Source of the DNA: Phenylobacterium deserti
Lineage (GTDB): Bacteria; Pseudomonadota; Alphaproteobacteria; Caulobacterales; Caulobacteraceae
Reading direction: 5' to 3'
Assembly: GCA_945883235.1 (NCBI GenBank)
Contig: CAMCXF010000035.1
Span: 1 to 35,508 of the forward strand
DNA length: 35,508 nucleotides
The translations under genes were made by a program, and so were the position numbers. Below the pieces are notes generated by a model that was not told where the DNA came from, searched no databases, and worked only from the letters and a program-made list of their open reading frames with translations. Positions 1-6,391 of the stretch are shown here, piece after piece (within the stretch, counting starts at the first letter, position 1; every line of letters begins with the position of its first letter).

Positions 1-1
1 C

Positions 2-118
2 CGGCTTGGTGACACCTTCCGATGGAAGGGCGAGAACGTCGCGACGACAGAGGTCGGCGAGATCCTTTGCAGAGGCCCGAAGGTCGCCATTGCTTGGGTG
101 CTGTCAGGCAAACCCTAA
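2..118 (+). pseudogene. 3' fragment of a FATP-type long-chain acyl-CoA synthetase
   Basis: Frame 2 encodes [18 protein letters not shown], which I recognise as the highly conserved C-terminal motif of very-long-chain (FATP/SLC27-like) acyl-CoA synthetases, where the adenylate-binding domain hinges. Right after this motif the sequence leaves the family and reaches a TAA at 116-118. In intact members about 100 more residues follow. The frame is open to the left edge of the window, so most of the gene may lie outside. The loss of the tail next to an IS6-type transposase remnant suggests that an insertion or deletion cut the gene. Family recognition is from memory of the motif; the truncation is seen directly. 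Confidence 0.6.
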
Positions 119-148
119 CTTGTCTCCAGATATGGCCATTTAGCCAAG

Positions 149-518
149 ATGGAGCCGCCCTTGAGATCGATTTCTTACAAGCGCCGCCGGTTCCCCGCTG
201 ACGTCATTCGCCATGCCGTCTGGCTCTACGTACCCCTCCGGTGAGCTTCCGAGACGTCAAGGAGCTGCTGGCGCAGCGAGGCGTCGAAGTCAGCTACGAG
301 ACGATCCGTTGCTGGACGCTGAAGTTCGGTCCGCAGATCGCGGCGAACCTGCGCCGGCGCCGGTGTTTGCCAACCGGCCGGTGGCAGTTGGATGGTTGGA
401 TGAGATGTACGTCCGGATCGGCGGACAAAAGATGTGGCTGTGGCGGGCCGTGGACGACGAGGGCGAAGTCCTGGATGTCCTGGTCCAGAAACGGCGCAAC
501 AGACATGCTGCCCGGTGA
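149..518 (+). pseudogene. Degenerate IS6-family transposase, frameshifted and truncated
   Basis: Three consecutive frames each carry a stretch of an IS6-type transposase. From ATG 149 the frame gives SYKRRRFPADVIRHAVWLY. The frame at 241 then gives SFRDVKELLAQRGVEVSYET and KFGPQIAANLRRRR. The frame of 213 finally gives WLDEMYVRIGGQKMWLWRAV followed by DDEGEVLDVLVQKRRN. At least two frameshifts are needed to join them (near 232-243 and 355-405). The piece contains the helix-turn-helix region and the first catalytic Asp (the D of LDEMYVRI), but the second Asp, the Glu and the C-terminus are missing. Recognisable similarity ends at about 500. It cannot make an active transposase. No convincing terminal inverted repeats were found. 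Confidence 0.82.
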
Positions 519-588
519 GGGTAGTCGGGCGGAGACCGGTCTCCGATCCAGTTTCGCAGACTGCGCCTTAGGCGAGAACGACGCTCGT

Positions 589-603
589 CAGGGATAACGG
601 GAC
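589..603 (+). repeat. Possible left boundary motif of the recombinase island
   Basis: CAGGGATAACGGGAC resembles the paired word CAGGGAATAACAGGGAA at 5333-5349, in the same orientation, with one deletion and one or two substitutions. The two sites bracket the four-gene recombinase/methyltransferase unit. This fits attL/attR-like direct repeats, but the match is short and imperfect. Apart from this site, the 162 nt between the transposase remnant and the DUF5681 gene hold nothing I recognise. Confidence 0.3.
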
Positions 604-680
604 GCGGATCTGAGGCGACTTTCGCTGCTCCGGCTTACGCCTGGCAATGTTTCGGTCCTTGGCCGGCTCCGTTAAACCGG

Positions 681-1502
681 TCAGAGCCGACGCGATCGTC
701 GGTCATTTTTTCTGCGATCTCCCGTCTTCCTTACCCGTTTCCCCATCTCCGCGAGTTCCTGACACAGCGGGTTGGTCCTGCGCCATTCTTCAAGATCAAA
801 CCCATAGCGCCGGCGGGTTTCTTCATTCGGAAAAAATGCTCGAAGCCTTGCCGCCATCTTGGCGCACTGGTCAGCCTCGGCTTGGAACATCGCTTTGGAA
901 TCCGGCCACCGCTTGGCCGCCGCCCGAGCGCTTCGCGCATCGGCATCTATTTGATCGGCGAGCTGTTGGTTATGATCCCAGTGTCGCTGCGCTTCAGGGT
1001 CTTCGGGGCCATTGAAGCGAATGGCCATGGTGGCTTGATTGATAACAATGTCGTCGGGATGAGGGGCGAGGGTCTTTGGTAGCGGACGGTTCGCTCGTTT
1101 GCATTCCTCGACAATCTCGGCCCAGTCGACCTTGCACTGTAGGATGGCGACCAGGTATTCAACCTTGAGCGCATGGGTGCTTTGTTCGGTGTCTTGGCGC
1201 ATCTTCAAGACCTTGGCGGCGGCGCTAGCCACACCTTTCACCGCTTCAAGATGCATCCTGCGAACCGCCGCCCGAAATACGCTGAGCGTCTCCGCCTTTC
1301 CATTTTCTGTGATGGTGATCTCGCGCTCGGACTCCTCCATGAAGATCCTCTGATAACCGAGCATGAGCGATTGGTCGGCCCTTTGTTGGGGCGTCTTTTT
1401 GGGCCGTCCTTTTGGGTTTCCGGAGGTTCCCTTCTGGAACCTGTGCTCGACCGGCGGCCGGCCGTAGCCAACGGGAGGCTTAGGCTTAGGCTTATCTGCC
1501 AT
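681..1502 (-). CDS. DUF5681 domain-containing protein
   Basis: A 273-residue protein of unknown function. Its N-terminus carries GYGRPPVEHRFQKGTSGNPKGRPK-type sequence (about residues 12-35), the signature of DUF5681, a small basic Gly/Pro/Lys-rich motif common in proteins of prophages and integrative elements. The rest is charged and looks helical, with no membrane segment or signal peptide. I chose ATG 1502 because TGGAGG sits 6-7 nt upstream; a TTG start at 1523 is also open. The gene overlaps the end of the ParB-methyltransferase gene by 11 nt, so the two are probably translated together. The biochemical role is unknown; a DNA-binding or packaging-related role is only a guess. Confidence 0.85.
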   Translation of the reverse strand: MADKPKPKPPVGYGRPPVEHRFQKGTSGNPKGRPKKTPQQRADQSLMLGYQRIFMEESEREITITENGKAETLSVFRAAVRRMHLEAVKGVASAAAKVLKMRQDTEQSTHALKVEYLVAILQCKVDWAEIVEECKRANRPLPKTLAPHPDDIVINQATMAIRFNGPEDPEAQRHWDHNQQLADQIDADARSARAAAKRWPDSKAMFQAEADQCAKMAARLRAFFPNEETRRRYGFDLEEWRRTNPLCQELAEMGKRVRKTGDRRKNDRRSRRL

Positions 1503-2805
1503 TGCCAGCCTCCAGTGCCTCAAACGTCTCGCCGGTCGCCGCTAACACCGGCGCATGGCCGGTGAGATGCTGGTAGCGTCGCAGCACGACGTCGCAATAG
1601 AGCGGGTCGTATTCGATAGCGCGCGCGATGCGCCCGGTGAGCTCCGCAGCGATCAAGGTGGTGCCGGAACCGGCAAAGCCATCAAGAACGATGTCGCCCC
1701 GGTTGGAGCAATCCTTGATGGCGTCGACCACCATGGCGGTTGGCTTGACGGTGGGGTGCATCTGCAAGGCCTGGGCCCGATCGGGATTTAGGCTTGAGAC
1801 CCCCGCGTAGCTCCACACATTCGTTCGATAGCGGCCCTGACCGCCAAGGCCGATGTTGTTGGTATGGTGTCCGGAGCCGACCTTGAACACGAAGACAAGC
1901 TCGTGCTGGGAGCGATAGAAGGACCCCAGACCCGGGTTGGTCTTGGACCAGACGCAGAGGTTCTTGAGTTCGCTAAAGGCCTGGCCGCCGGCCGCGAGGA
2001 GTTCGCCCATGTGTCGCCAGTCCATGCACACATAGGCGATCGCCCCGTCGCGGCTGACCTTGGCCATGGCACCAAGACTTGAGGTTAGAAACTGGGTGAA
2101 CGCCGCCTGATCCATCTCGCCAACGCCCATGGCGAAATCGCGATGCTGAGCCTGGCCCTTACCGGTGACGAACCCGGCGATTTTGACATTGTACGGCGGA
2201 TCGGTGAACACAAGGTCGGCAACCTCGCCCGGCATCAACGCCTGATAGGACTCCTCCAGGGTCGCATCGCCGCAAAGCAGACGGTGACGCCCGAGATGCC
2301 AAACCTGACCAGCCTTACAGACCGCAGCCGTGCCCAACTCGGGAATTACGTCGCGATCTGAGGGCGATGGCGCAGCCTTGGCCTCGCGCGCGCCTTCGAT
2401 CGTAAAGTCGATCTCCGGCATGGAAAAACCCGTCACCGAGACGTCGAACCCGATCTCGCCCAGGAACTCAAACTCTTGCGCCAGCAGCGCCTGATCCCAA
2501 CCGCCGTTCTCGGTCAGCTTGTTGTCGGCGATCCGGTAGGCGCGTTGCTGCGCGCCGCTCAAGTGTGAGGCTCGGATGGCGGGAACGGATTTCAAATTCA
2601 GCAGCGCGGCGGCTTGCACCCGGCCATGGCCGGCGATCAGCTCGCCCGCATCATTTATCAGCACCGGAACCAGGAACCCGAACGTCTCGATACTGTTGGC
2701 GATCTGGCGGATCTGCTGTCTAGAATGGGTACGCGCATTGTGCGCCGAGGCCGCAACGGCGCTCAGCTTCACGGTCTCGATGGCGATCGACCCGGAGTTG
2801 CTCAT
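1492..2805 (-). CDS. ParB-nuclease domain / DNA N6-adenine (or N4-cytosine) methyltransferase fusion
   Basis: A 437-residue protein with two domains. Residues 8-95 form a ParB/sulfiredoxin-like domain, with NARTHS at 24-29 and AGHGR at 58-62. Residues about 165-420 form a SAM-dependent methyltransferase with catalytic DPPY at 202-205 and the SAM-binding FAGSGTT loop at 377-383. The order (DPPY first, SAM loop last) is that of beta-class amino-methyltransferases. It probably methylates an exocyclic amino group in DNA; the recognition site cannot be read from sequence. No restriction endonuclease gene is adjacent, so it looks like an orphan methyltransferase of a mobile element. ATG 2805 was chosen; an in-frame TTG at 2841 is possible. 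Its end overlaps the DUF5681 gene. Confidence 0.9.
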   Translation of the reverse strand: MSNSGSIAIETVKLSAVAASAHNARTHSRQQIRQIANSIETFGFLVPVLINDAGELIAGHGRVQAAALLNLKSVPAIRASHLSGAQQRAYRIADNKLTENGGWDQALLAQEFEFLGEIGFDVSVTGFSMPEIDFTIEGAREAKAAPSPSDRDVIPELGTAAVCKAGQVWHLGRHRLLCGDATLEESYQALMPGEVADLVFTDPPYNVKIAGFVTGKGQAQHRDFAMGVGEMDQAAFTQFLTSSLGAMAKVSRDGAIAYVCMDWRHMGELLAAGGQAFSELKNLCVWSKTNPGLGSFYRSQHELVFVFKVGSGHHTNNIGLGGQGRYRTNVWSYAGVSSLNPDRAQALQMHPTVKPTAMVVDAIKDCSNRGDIVLDGFAGSGTTLIAAELTGRIARAIEYDPLYCDVVLRRYQHLTGHAPVLAATGETFEALEAGNGR

Positions 2806-2899
2806 GCCTACACTGGGTAGCGATAATCTCTTGATTGACAATACCCGTCGAAATTCTGTGACCTAAAAACCTGTGCACGGCTGATTTTGAGAATGGTTT

Positions 2900-2917
2900 C
2901 GCAGTCATTTAACTGCG
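2900..2917. promoter_or_regulatory. Palindrome in the divergent promoter region
   Basis: CGCAGT and ACTGCG are separated by 6 nt, giving an 18-bp operator-like inverted repeat. It lies in the 319-nt gap between the divergent methyltransferase gene and the DUF2924-recombinase pair. The same gap holds a TATACT (2972-2977) that could be a -10 box for the rightward genes, and a 7-bp hairpin AGCCCGG/CCGGGCT (3059-3077) in the rightward leader. This gap is AT-richer than its surroundings. No regulator gene is adjacent; one of the element's own proteins could bind here, but that is inference. Confidence 0.35.
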
Positions 2918-3124
2918 GATGCAGCCCTTTTGCCGCCCAACAACTACATGGGTGCAGCTGGGTATGAGTTTTATACTAGGATGTATCTTCCGGTTTCGTG
3001 CGAAAAATTGCAAATAGGTCTGGACTCGTACCGCGACCGGAGCGATCCCATAGAGGTCAGCCCGGCCAGTCCGGGCTCAAGTGAGTGCCGGCGCGAGCCT
3101 TGCCGGTGAGGCTTGGAGACCCCC

Positions 3125-3535
3125 ATGAACCGGGCAGATGAAGAGGCCATAACCGCCAAGGTCAGGTCGCTGGAAGGCATGCCGCTGGACGTACTTCGGC
3201 AAGAATGGCGCCGGCTTTACGGCCATCCCCCACCGATACGGTCCGTAGATCTGCTGTCGCGCTGGCTGGCCTGGAAAATCCAGGCCGAGGCCTTCGGCGG
3301 CTTTGACGCTGAGACGGCCAAGGCCCTGTTCCACAAGAGCGCGAGCCTCGCGGCACCCAGGCTGAACCCCGGCGATCGGCTCGAGCGGGAGTGGCGAGGC
3401 CGCAAGATAACCGTGGATGTGGTGCAAGCCGGCTTCAGCTGGCGCGGCGAGGTCTATGCCAGCCTCTCCGCCCTCGCCCGGGCGATCACCGGGACCCGCT
3501 GGAATGGCCATGTGTTCTTTGGGTTGCGCAAATGA
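3125..3535 (+). CDS. DUF2924 domain-containing protein
   Basis: A 136-residue protein that matches my memory of the DUF2924 family: MPLDVLRQEWRRLYG near the N-terminus, then a central LLSRWLAWKIQ segment, and a C-terminal part with EREWRGRKITVDV followed by GEVYASLSALARAITGTRWN. Members usually sit directly upstream of a large serine recombinase in alphaproteobacterial mobile elements, exactly as here. The C-terminal half resembles small DNA-associated domains with an S-LS-ARAITG pattern. The function is not established; a recombination accessory or directionality role is a reasonable guess. ATG 3125 has GGAG 6 nt upstream. Its TGA (3533-3535) overlaps the ATG of the recombinase (ATGA), indicating translational coupling. 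Confidence 0.88.
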   Translation: MNRADEEAITAKVRSLEGMPLDVLRQEWRRLYGHPPPIRSVDLLSRWLAWKIQAEAFGGFDAETAKALFHKSASLAAPRLNPGDRLEREWRGRKITVDVVQAGFSWRGEVYASLSALARAITGTRWNGHVFFGLRK

Positions 3536-5157
3536 CCCAGCGACTGCGCTGCGCCATCTACACCCGCAAAAGCTCCGAAGAAGGGCTGGAGCAGGATTTC
3601 AACAGCCTTCACGCCCAGCGTGAGGCCTGCGAGGCCTATGTGCTGAGCCAGACCGGGGAAGGGTGGAGTGCCCTTCCCAATGTCTATGATGACGGCGGGT
3701 TCTCCGGCGGCTCTATTGAGCGGCCAGCGTTGAAGCGACTGCTGGCAGACATCGACCAAGGCAAGATCGATGTGGTGGTGGTCTATAAGGTCGACCGCCT
3801 GACCCGGTCTCTGGCCGACTTCGCCAAGATCGTCGAGGCGTTCGATGCCCGGGGCGTCTCGTTCGTATCGGTGACCCAGGCGTTCAACACCACCAGCAGC
3901 ATGGGGCGTCTGACCCTCAACGTCTTGTTGTCGTTCGCCCAGTTCGAGCGTGAGGTGACGGCCGAGCGTATCCGCGACAAGATCGCAGCCTCCAAGGCCA
4001 AGGGCATGTGGATGGGCGGCACCCCGCCGCTTGGCTACGACGTTCAAGAGCGCAAGCTCAAGATCAATCCGGTCGAGGCCGGTGTGATCCGCCAGGTATT
4101 CGAGCGTTATCTGGCGAGCGGCTCGGCCAAGGACGTGGTTCGGGAGCTCAAGGATGCGGGCATCGGCTCCAAAGCTTGGACCACTCAGGCCGGTAGAGCC
4201 ATGGGGGGCTATGTCATCGGCCGCGGCGGCGTCTACCATCTGCTGCAAAATCGGCTCTACATCGGCGAGATCGTGCACAAGGGCACAGCCTTCCCGGGCC
4301 TGCATGAGCCGATCATCGATCGCGAGACGTTCGAGGCGGCAAACGCCTTATTAAGCCACAAGGCCGCCAGGCGGCGTGATCAACCCACCAAAGTCGGGAC
4401 CGCGCCCTTGAAGGGATTGCTGTTCGATGCCGCGGGCAAGCCCATGACGCCCAGTTTTTGCTACGGGCGAAAGGGGCGGCTCTATCGCTACTATATCGCC
4501 CCAAAGCGCGATGACCCCGAGCAGATTGCGCGTCTTTCAGCGCCGCTGGTCGAGGCCTGGCTGTCGCAGGTTACCTGCAGATTGCTGGGCCTTGCCAATG
4601 TCCCGGTTGAAGACCTCAAGGCCCACATTCGCCGGGTCGAGGTCCGCAGCGACGCCGTGCATCTGATCCTGCATGGCCAGGCCTTTGAGGACCGGCGTGC
4701 GGACCTGGCGTTGATCGAGATCGGCCGGCGACTGGCTCCGGGTGAGCACGCGGTTGAGGAACCTAGTTCCACGTTTGGCCTGCGGATCATTCTTCCGCAA
4801 AGGTTGGTTCTGCGAGGCGGACGTTGCACCCTAAAGGGGGCCACGATTGAGCTAAAGCCGGCCGCAAAATTGGCGTTGGCCAAGCTTCTCAAGCGCGGCC
4901 ACGCTGAACTTCTGCACCGTAAGTCATCCCCCTTCACCCCGCCGGGTGAACAGAAGCAAGCCTCTGCCCCCATAACCCAGCATGAGCGCAACATCTGCCG
5001 GCTGGCGTTTATGGATCCGCAGCTGCAACGACAGATTTTGCAGGGGGACACGCCCTATCGGGTGAGGCCAAAGGCGGTGATCACAAACCCCATGCCGCTG
5101 GCCTGGGCTGATCAGCGCAAATGGCTGGAAGACCTTGCCGAAACCGATCCCTGTTAG
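3532..5157 (+). CDS. Large serine recombinase
   Basis: A 541-residue site-specific recombinase. The N-terminal resolvase domain starts with AIYTRKSSEEGLEQDFNSLH, containing the likely nucleophile Ser14. It continues with VVVYKVDRLTRSLADF and FAQFEREVTAERIRDK, the conserved Arg-rich active-site segments. Next comes the Recombinase domain (GGTPPLGYDV, then VIRQVFERYLASGSAKDVVREL and YIGEIVHKG). The C-terminal 200 residues are less conserved and probably bind att DNA. The length fits phage-type large serine integrases without the longest C-terminal extensions. The start is ATG 3532, overlapping the DUF2924 stop; an upstream in-frame extension to 3391 lies inside DUF2924 and is rejected. It is probably the integrase of this island. 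Confidence 0.93.
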   Translation: MTQRLRCAIYTRKSSEEGLEQDFNSLHAQREACEAYVLSQTGEGWSALPNVYDDGGFSGGSIERPALKRLLADIDQGKIDVVVVYKVDRLTRSLADFAKIVEAFDARGVSFVSVTQAFNTTSSMGRLTLNVLLSFAQFEREVTAERIRDKIAASKAKGMWMGGTPPLGYDVQERKLKINPVEAGVIRQVFERYLASGSAKDVVRELKDAGIGSKAWTTQAGRAMGGYVIGRGGVYHLLQNRLYIGEIVHKGTAFPGLHEPIIDRETFEAANALLSHKAARRRDQPTKVGTAPLKGLLFDAAGKPMTPSFCYGRKGRLYRYYIAPKRDDPEQIARLSAPLVEAWLSQVTCRLLGLANVPVEDLKAHIRRVEVRSDAVHLILHGQAFEDRRADLALIEIGRRLAPGEHAVEEPSSTFGLRIILPQRLVLRGGRCTLKGATIELKPAAKLALAKLLKRGHAELLHRKSSPFTPPGEQKQASAPITQHERNICRLAFMDPQLQRQILQGDTPYRVRPKAVITNPMPLAWADQRKWLEDLAETDPC

Positions 5158-5168
5158 GGCCAATTAAG

Positions 5169-5349
5169 CTCCCTGTTATGGGGTCTGATATTCCCTGTTC
5201 GCGGTTGGGGAAATTCCCTGTTTCGCACGCCCGCCAAAGAATTGGGTCTCGGCCTAAACCCCAATAGTCATTGGGGTTTTTCGGCGTGGGCGTGCTCACG
5301 GCCGCGCCTCGGATAGTAAAACGATCCGATAGCAGGGAATAACAGGGAA
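5169..5349. repeat. TTCCCTGTT word array downstream of the recombinase (candidate att/recombinase-binding region)
   Basis: The word TTCCCTGTT occurs at 5191-5199 and 5214-5222, with a one-mismatch copy CTCCCTGTT at 5169-5177. These are spaced 22 and 23 nt apart, about two helical turns. On the other strand, AACAGGGAA lies at 5341-5349 and AGCAGGGAA at 5331-5339. Between the two groups are the terminator at 5256-5282 and a hairpin TCGGAT/ATCCGA (5309-5314 and 5324-5329). The array begins only 11 nt after the recombinase stop. The arrangement suggests protein binding or recombination sites. This is the main content of the 408-nt gap before the hicB-type gene. Confidence 0.6.
5256..5282 (+). terminator. 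Rho-independent terminator after the recombinase gene
   Basis: A perfect 10-bp stem (5256-5265 pairing with 5270-5279; arms AAACCCCAAT and ATTGGGGTTT) has a 4-nt loop and runs into further T residues. It is about 100 nt past the recombinase stop. The A-rich left arm means it could also work in the other direction. Confidence 0.7.
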
Positions 5350-5352
5350 ATC

Positions 5353-5391
5353 GGCGCCAAAAACAGCCAAAACCGTCACGTTTTTGGCGCC
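5353..5391. repeat. 12-bp perfect inverted repeat at the edge of the island
   Basis: GGCGCCAAAAAC (5353-5364) and GTTTTTGGCGCC (5380-5391) are perfect inverted copies with a 15-nt spacer. They lie immediately beyond the last AACAGGGAA word. The repeat could be a recombinase or regulator site, or a second terminator-like hairpin. Between it and the hicB-type gene (5392-5565) I see no convincing gene. Confidence 0.6.
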
Positions 5392-5565
5392 CGGAGAATC
5401 TGGCTCAAAACGGGTAAAAAGGGGCGATTTTCACGTCCATTTTTGCGCGCGGAATGACGGAACCACCGCCGAATATCCAAGAAATTCCAGAGGTTTGCAG
5501 GGATGTTCACGCAGGGGAGTGACGTATGTCAGACCCATTGGCGGAGATGATGGACAGGCGAAACG

Positions 5566-5907
5566 ATGGCTAGCCAAACCGAGTACGCAATTATGGTCGA
5601 GCCGCTGAGTGAGGCGGATGGGGGCGGGTGGCTGGCGACGGTTCCGGCCCTGCCGGGCTGCACGGGAGATGGCTCGACCCGCGAGGAAGCTTTGGCCGAC
5701 GTCCAGAACGCCATCATCGAATGGCAGGCCGCCGCTCACGTGCTGGTCCGCGATGTTCCAGGTCCGTAGAGCCCGGGCCAATGGCGTCAACGCGTGCCGC
5801 GCAGCCTGCACGAGAAACTGAAGATCCGTGCAGCGCAGGAAGGCGTGTCGCTCAATGCGCTGGTGACCAGTGTGCTGGCCGAGGCGGTGGGGAAGCGGGC
5901 GGGGTAA
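5566..5907 (+). pseudogene. HicB-family antitoxin gene interrupted by an in-frame amber codon
   Basis: The first 67 codons give a HicB-like partial RNase H fold: YAIMVEPLSEADGGGWLATV, PALPGCTGDGSTREEALADV, then NAIIEW. A TAG at 5767-5769 stops this frame. The same frame continues as SPGQWRQRVPRSLHEKLKIR, then AAQEGVSLNALVTSVLAEAV, up to TAA 5905-5907. That second part is the ribbon-helix-helix DNA-binding domain that normally ends HicB. So one nonsense change separates two otherwise intact domains. A stand-alone N-terminal protein could still be made, but it would not bind DNA. No hicA toxin gene is visible upstream or downstream. A sequencing error or amber readthrough is an alternative. Confidence 0.8.
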
Positions 5908-5919
5908 GGGGCGGTGTTC

Positions 5920-6327
5920 ATGAAGTTCGATGAACTGAAGTCGATCGGCCACAATATCGCGGACTCTCTGGGATCCGGCATTGGCCTGATGATCGGCGTC
6001 TATGAGATGGATGTTTACGGCGAGGCTTCGGCCACTCCGGAGGGGTTCATGGCCGTCGATTTCCTGACCGGAGAAACCTCCGGGGCGACGCCGTCATTGG
6101 CGCTGGCCAAGGCCATCCGACTTTACCGCGATGTGCTTCCATCCCTGTGCGAGCGCCATGGGTGCGACATCCGCGAGTTTCGAGCTTTGAGTGCGCGCTT
6201 CGGTGTCGACAGCCTGAATCGGCGCCAGTTCACGGTGACGATCACGGATGCTCGCGGACGCTCTTCGTCGGATCTGTATGTCGGAACTCCGGGGCGCCGG
6301 CCCAGATACCGAAAGTCGTCAACTTGA
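5920..6327 (+). CDS. Conserved hypothetical protein
   Basis: A 135-residue soluble protein that I cannot assign to a named family. It begins MKFDELKSIGHNIADSLGSG, continues with GLMIGVYEMDVYGEA and a FMAVDFLTGETSG segment, then an alpha-helical LALAKAIRLYRDVLPSLCER part, and ends with a beta-like FTVTITDARGRSSSDLYV stretch and a basic tail. There is no signal peptide or membrane segment. ATG 5920 has an AAGGGG ribosome site 8 nt upstream; a GTG at 5914 is also in frame. It lies 12 nt after the broken hicB-type gene and may share its transcript. Its function is unknown. Confidence 0.7.
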   Translation: MKFDELKSIGHNIADSLGSGIGLMIGVYEMDVYGEASATPEGFMAVDFLTGETSGATPSLALAKAIRLYRDVLPSLCERHGCDIREFRALSARFGVDSLNRRQFTVTITDARGRSSSDLYVGTPGRRPRYRKSST

Positions 6328-6391
6328 CCCCGCAACCTCATTCCCTCAAAGCCGTCGCACCTCGCAATTTCCTCCCCCAAAGGAGCTTCCC

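Noticed and set aside
61..73. IS6-type terminal inverted repeat (CTTTGCAGAGG-like) next to the synthetase fragment
   Set aside because: The match is short, lacks bases of the usual end and points the wrong way for a left end.
681..2805. Complete restriction-modification system
   Set aside because: Only the methyltransferase is seen; DUF5681 is not a known nuclease and no endonuclease-like gene is within the block.
3391..3531. 47-residue N-terminal extension of the serine recombinase
   Set aside because: It lies within the DUF2924 gene; the catalytic domain starts right after ATG 3532.
5169..5349. CRISPR-like array
   Set aside because: The repeated word is only 9 nt, spacers are 13-14 nt, orientation is mixed and no cas genes are present.
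5384..5565. hicA toxin gene upstream of the hicB-type gene
   Set aside because: The only frame there (5384-5608) has no HicA-like basic double-stranded-RNA-binding motif or catalytic His, and it runs into hicB.
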